Part shown: piece after piece, positions 61,468 to 64,000 of the stretch | How positions within the stretch are numbered: the stretch's first letter is position 1 | Layout of the letters: the number at the start of each line of letters is the position of its first letter | Source of the DNA: Pseudovibrio brasiliensis | Lineage (GTDB): Bacteria; Pseudomonadota; Alphaproteobacteria; Rhizobiales; Stappiaceae | Direction: 5' to 3' | Length of the DNA stretch: 64,000 nt | Assembly (NCBI RefSeq): GCF_018282095.1 | Contig: NZ_CP074127.1 | Span: forward strand, 310,001-374,000 | The notes under the pieces: model-generated | What the model was told of the DNA's origin: nothing | The model's database searches: none | The model's input: only the letters and a program-made list of their open reading frames with translations | Translations under genes and position numbers: made by a program

Positions 61468-62736
61468 CTAGCCCGCATGCGCCAACTCTGGTGGCTGAAA
61501 AGCCTCTGCAAAGATATCTGTCAGGCGAACTGGTGGTTTGAGTGCTGTCGCATTGCTGAGTAGCTCCCTTACTTGAGGTGATGAAGTCGGATCAAAACGA
61601 ACAATCGCATTCGGTCCGCCAGTCAGTGTGATGGATTGTACCTTTATGGGCGATTGCGCGTAGGTGCCAAGGAGCAGTCGGAGCTCCTTGGCATTCAGTA
61701 ATTCGTATGGCTTGGGCGTGGTCAGGTGAACTCTGTCGGTCTCGATGCGGCGCAGGACAACTGGCGTTTCCATGTTGGTTCTGAGGCGTACAAGCCCTGC
61801 TATGTCTGTGTCTATAAGCGCTGAGGTCACCTCCTGTGCGCCGAAAAGGTGATCGTACTCATGTGTGGGGTAGTGGCGCCGGAGCAGTTTCAGCTCATCC
61901 GGTGTCAGCGAAGCTGCGCCCTGGATTGGGCCATGAAGGAAGTGCTCCAACTCTTTTGCGCTCCAACGATTACCGTCATAAGCCGTCGACACTTTGCTTA
62001 GCTTTTGAAAGCTGTCGAACTCATATTCCATATAGTATTTGAAGAGATTGCGCTCATCGGGAGTATCGCCATAGACTCTCTGATAGTCGGCATGCATCTC
62101 AGTGAAGTTGAGATAAGCCCCAGTTGCTGTTGTGCCATTCACGTAGTCGAACGCATCAATTACTTCGTGGCTTAAGCGCCTGAAAAGCAGAAGTGCCTCG
62201 TAGAAATCCATGTGCTTTGGAGTGCAGGCCATGACGAGATCGTGGATGCTCAAATCCTCTCTTGCGACCTGAAACATGTATTTCAGCAAAGCATGGATGA
62301 GTGAGCCTTCCTGAGAGCGGTAGTCCGGGTGAACTGTGAGTGAGGAGGCTTCAGCGATGCGTCGGTCCCACTTCGTGATGTGATCCAGAGAGAAGATCTG
62401 CTCAACAGGCAGTTCCTCCTGAGACTTCACGATAACCGTTGTGGTTGCGATGACAGTTTCACCCTGTTTTGCGATGAGAGTGTAGCTGGATGGGAGAATG
62501 TAGTAGGGCGTGAACCTGTAGCCCGTACCATCCTCCTTCATGTAGCCCACTTGAGTATAAGAGTCGTAGAGTAACTTGCAGACCTGAGTGAGCTCTTCAG
62601 GTGTATCTGCTTGTTTGAAAATGACGCCTGCAGGAGGGCTGTTTTGCAGCTTTACCCTTCTCCGGAAAATGGAAAACTTTCGCGATCTGGCCGCTTCATG
62701 ATTTGCGCAGTGCTGATTGGTATTGATCATGCTCAA
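61468..62736 (-). CDS. FeeM-like N-acyl amino acid synthase (GNAT fold) with C-terminal domain
   Basis: 422 aa. Residues about 35-250 resemble the FeeM/autoinducer-synthase branch of GNAT acyltransferases: LTQVCKLLYDSYTQVGYM, IAEASSLTVHPDYRSQEGSLIHALL, HDLVMACTPKHMDFYEALLLFRR. These join a fatty acyl group, usually from acyl-ACP, to an amino acid. Residues 290-400 form a second domain of beta character (LVRLRTNMETPVVLRRIE, IKVQSITLTGGPNAIVRF), perhaps PilZ-like. It is alone, divergent from a ThiF-like gene. The product could be a signalling or membrane lipid; not proven. Confidence 0.7.
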   Translation of the reverse strand: MSMINTNQHCANHEAARSRKFSIFRRRVKLQNSPPAGVIFKQADTPEELTQVCKLLYDSYTQVGYMKEDGTGYRFTPYYILPSSYTLIAKQGETVIATTTVIVKSQEELPVEQIFSLDHITKWDRRIAEASSLTVHPDYRSQEGSLIHALLKYMFQVAREDLSIHDLVMACTPKHMDFYEALLLFRRLSHEVIDAFDYVNGTTATGAYLNFTEMHADYQRVYGDTPDERNLFKYYMEYEFDSFQKLSKVSTAYDGNRWSAKELEHFLHGPIQGAASLTPDELKLLRRHYPTHEYDHLFGAQEVTSALIDTDIAGLVRLRTNMETPVVLRRIETDRVHLTTPKPYELLNAKELRLLLGTYAQSPIKVQSITLTGGPNAIVRFDPTSSPQVRELLSNATALKPPVRLTDIFAEAFQPPELAHAG

Positions 62737-62835
62737 TCACCTTTACTTGAACAATCTCGCTTGTTGCAGAATAAAAATCGAAATTACCTAAAGTTATAAT
62801 TCTGCAATTCCTTGATGAATTTGAATAGAATAAAA

Positions 62836-62857
62836 ATAATATTAACGTTAATATTAT
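62836..62857. promoter_or_regulatory. Perfect 22-bp palindrome between FeeM-like and ThiF-like genes
   Basis: Half-site ATAATATTAAC mirrored as GTTAATATTAT, fully symmetric about CG at 62846-62847. It lies about 100 bases before the acyltransferase start and 18 bases before TTGACA (62876-62881), a -35 for the ThiF-like gene. Position fits an operator for both. Confidence 0.6.
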
Positions 62858-62998
62858 AATTAACATTGACAAATACTTGTTATGACAAAAATATGCTTAG
62901 TTGGATTGTGTTTTAAATTTAAGCGCAATCGATAAATTATATTACTGAGCGCGTTGAGCACTTGGATTGAATTTACGTTTTATTTGTGGAGGAAGGCA

Positions 62999-63901
62999 TT
63001 GACTGTTTTAGCTGCATCCCAAGTTCATGAGGTATCACCGGTCGTAAACACCGGATTTTCCTATGAAGCTGCATTTTCCAGAAACATCGGATGGGTCACT
63101 GAAGAGGAGCAACAACTGCTTCGAGGTAAGCGGGTTGCCATTGCCGGAATGGGTGGTGTCGGTGGCATCCATGCCGTCACGCTGGCGCGCCTGGGCATTG
63201 GCGCGTTCAGCGTGGCAGATTTTGATCACTTCGATATCGTTAACTTCAATCGCCAGATTGGTGCTACCGTCAGCACACTGCAGGAGCCGAAGGTTTCGGT
63301 GATGTCAGAGCAAGTGCGAAACATCAATCCGGAGGCGGATCTTCGTGTGTTTCCTGACGGCGTAACAGATGAGAATATCGATGCCTTCCTGGAAGGCGTG
63401 GACATGTTTGTCGATGGGTTCGATTTCTTCGTGCTTGGCATGCGACGCAAAGTGTTTGCGAAGTGTCGTGAGCTCGGTATCCCGGCTGTAACTGCCGCAC
63501 CACTTGGTATGGGGACTGCCTATCTATGCTTCACACCGGATGGCATGAGCTTTGAGGATTACTTCCAATTCGAAGGTGAAGACGAGCTGCATCAGTACTT
63601 CAAGTTCCTGCTCGGCCTCGCTCCAAGTGCGTTACATCGCCATTCACTGGTTGATACCTCCCAGTTGAACCTAAGTGAGGAGCGTGGCCCTTCTACAGCT
63701 GCCGGGTGTCAGTTGGCTGCTGGTGTTGTCGGTGCGCAGGCTGTGAAGCTGTTGCTTGGTCGTGGGCCTTTGAAGCCCGCCCCATGGTACCATCACTTTG
63801 ATGCCTACGAGGGTAAGTTCGTCACCAAACGCCTCCCTTCTGGAAATGGCAACTTCTTTCAAAAATTGAAGCTTAAGAAAACGATGAAGTTGTTTTCCTA
63901 G
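62999..63901 (+). CDS. E1/ThiF-like adenylyltransferase
   Basis: 300 aa from a TTG at 62999, chosen because GGAGGAAGG precedes it; the frame from 62954 lacks a ribosome site. The nucleotide site is IAGMGGVGGIHAVTLARLG with DFDHFDIVNFNRQ (Asp, Arg and Asn of the adenylation site). The later Cys in AKCRELGIPAVTAAPLG is near where E1 enzymes have their catalytic Cys. No CxxC zinc pairs as in MoeB/ThiF are seen. It should adenylate the C-terminus of a small protein or peptide, but no such partner gene is in the window. A strong terminator follows. Confidence 0.82.
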   Translation: MTVLAASQVHEVSPVVNTGFSYEAAFSRNIGWVTEEEQQLLRGKRVAIAGMGGVGGIHAVTLARLGIGAFSVADFDHFDIVNFNRQIGATVSTLQEPKVSVMSEQVRNINPEADLRVFPDGVTDENIDAFLEGVDMFVDGFDFFVLGMRRKVFAKCRELGIPAVTAAPLGMGTAYLCFTPDGMSFEDYFQFEGEDELHQYFKFLLGLAPSALHRHSLVDTSQLNLSEERGPSTAAGCQLAAGVVGAQAVKLLLGRGPLKPAPWYHHFDAYEGKFVTKRLPSGNGNFFQKLKLKKTMKLFS

Positions 63902-63924
63902 GAGCTGCACTCTGAGTTTTTCGT

Positions 63925-63963
63925 ACGCGCAGGATGAAACTTGTCCTGCGCGTCTTCTGTTTT
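63925..63963 (+). terminator. Intrinsic terminator after the ThiF-like gene
   Basis: ACGCGCAGGA (63925-63934) pairs with TCCTGCGCGT (63944-63953), then CTTCTGTTTT. The gene is therefore monocistronic. Confidence 0.88.
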
Positions 63964-64000
63964 AGAGATTATGGGGTGTTGTGCGATTTAATATGAGTTA

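Overview
The window reads as about 64 kb of chromosome from a marine-type alphaproteobacterium. The evidence is three complete TRAP transporters (one with fused DctQM), an alphaproteobacterial Rrf2/IclR/GntR regulator set, a BCCT betaine carrier beside pyridinium-betaine catabolic genes, and roughly balanced base composition. A Pseudovibrio/Stappiaceae- or roseobacter-like host is my guess; no rRNA, tRNA, integrase, insertion sequence or CRISPR array was seen.

Layout. 1-4.9 kb: tail of a VC_2705-type sodium:solute (acetate-type) symporter, then a cNMP/CBS/DUF294 protein, a small membrane protein and a membrane-anchored DnaQ-type exonuclease. 5.0-10.3 kb: a large autotransporter with exact 549-nt internal repeats. 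10.6-11.8 kb: an NsrR-like Rrf2 regulator divergent from two tiny membrane proteins. 11.8-22.9 kb: a sugar-acid catabolic region (IclR-SMP-30 lactonase fusion, TRAP transporter, enolase-superfamily dehydratase, DHDPS-family lyase, SDR, YhcH, DgoA, DgoK, second IclR), matching a galactonate-type De Ley-Doudoroff route. 22.9-26.9 kb: L-serine dehydratase and KatG. 27.0-30.3 kb: TPP riboswitch and thiBPQ. 30.5-31.5 kb: glutathionyl-hydroquinone reductase. 31.5-41.2 kb: a cluster whose parts (LLM oxygenase, flavin reductase, two aldehyde dehydrogenases, alpha/beta hydrolase, BCCT carrier) match the trigonelline (tgn) pathway of Acinetobacter baylyi, plus DUF1185, DUF1330 and CMD proteins and a GntR regulator. 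41.3-49.2 kb: CueR-controlled copper export (CusB, CusA, CopA, CueR). 49.3-49.8 kb: thioredoxin-fold protein. 50-54.6 kb: gluconate-type TRAP, gluconokinase, LacI-family GntR. 54.7-60.7 kb: D-lactate dehydrogenase with its own TRAP system and FadR-type regulator. 60.8-63.9 kb: DUF2478 protein, a FeeM-like N-acyl amino acid synthase and a divergent E1/ThiF-like enzyme.

How it works together. Most of the window takes up small organic acids and betaines and feeds them to central metabolism: gluconate to 6-phosphogluconate, D-lactate to pyruvate, a galactonate-like acid to pyruvate plus glyceraldehyde 3-phosphate, and trigonelline to succinate. Each catabolic unit carries its own regulator, usually with a visible palindrome in the divergent promoter.

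Most unusual signals: (i) the 3' ends of most transcription units that lack a hairpin terminator carry a C-rich, G-poor coding stretch on the transcript strand, consistent with Rho loading sites written into coding sequence; (ii) an IclR regulator fused to an apparently intact lactonase; (iii) a FeeM-like acyltransferase facing a ThiF-like enzyme across a perfect 22-bp palindrome; (iv) a TPP riboswitch whose predicted anti-SD stem points to a TTG start for thiB; (v) three consecutive hairpins ahead of the betaine carrier.
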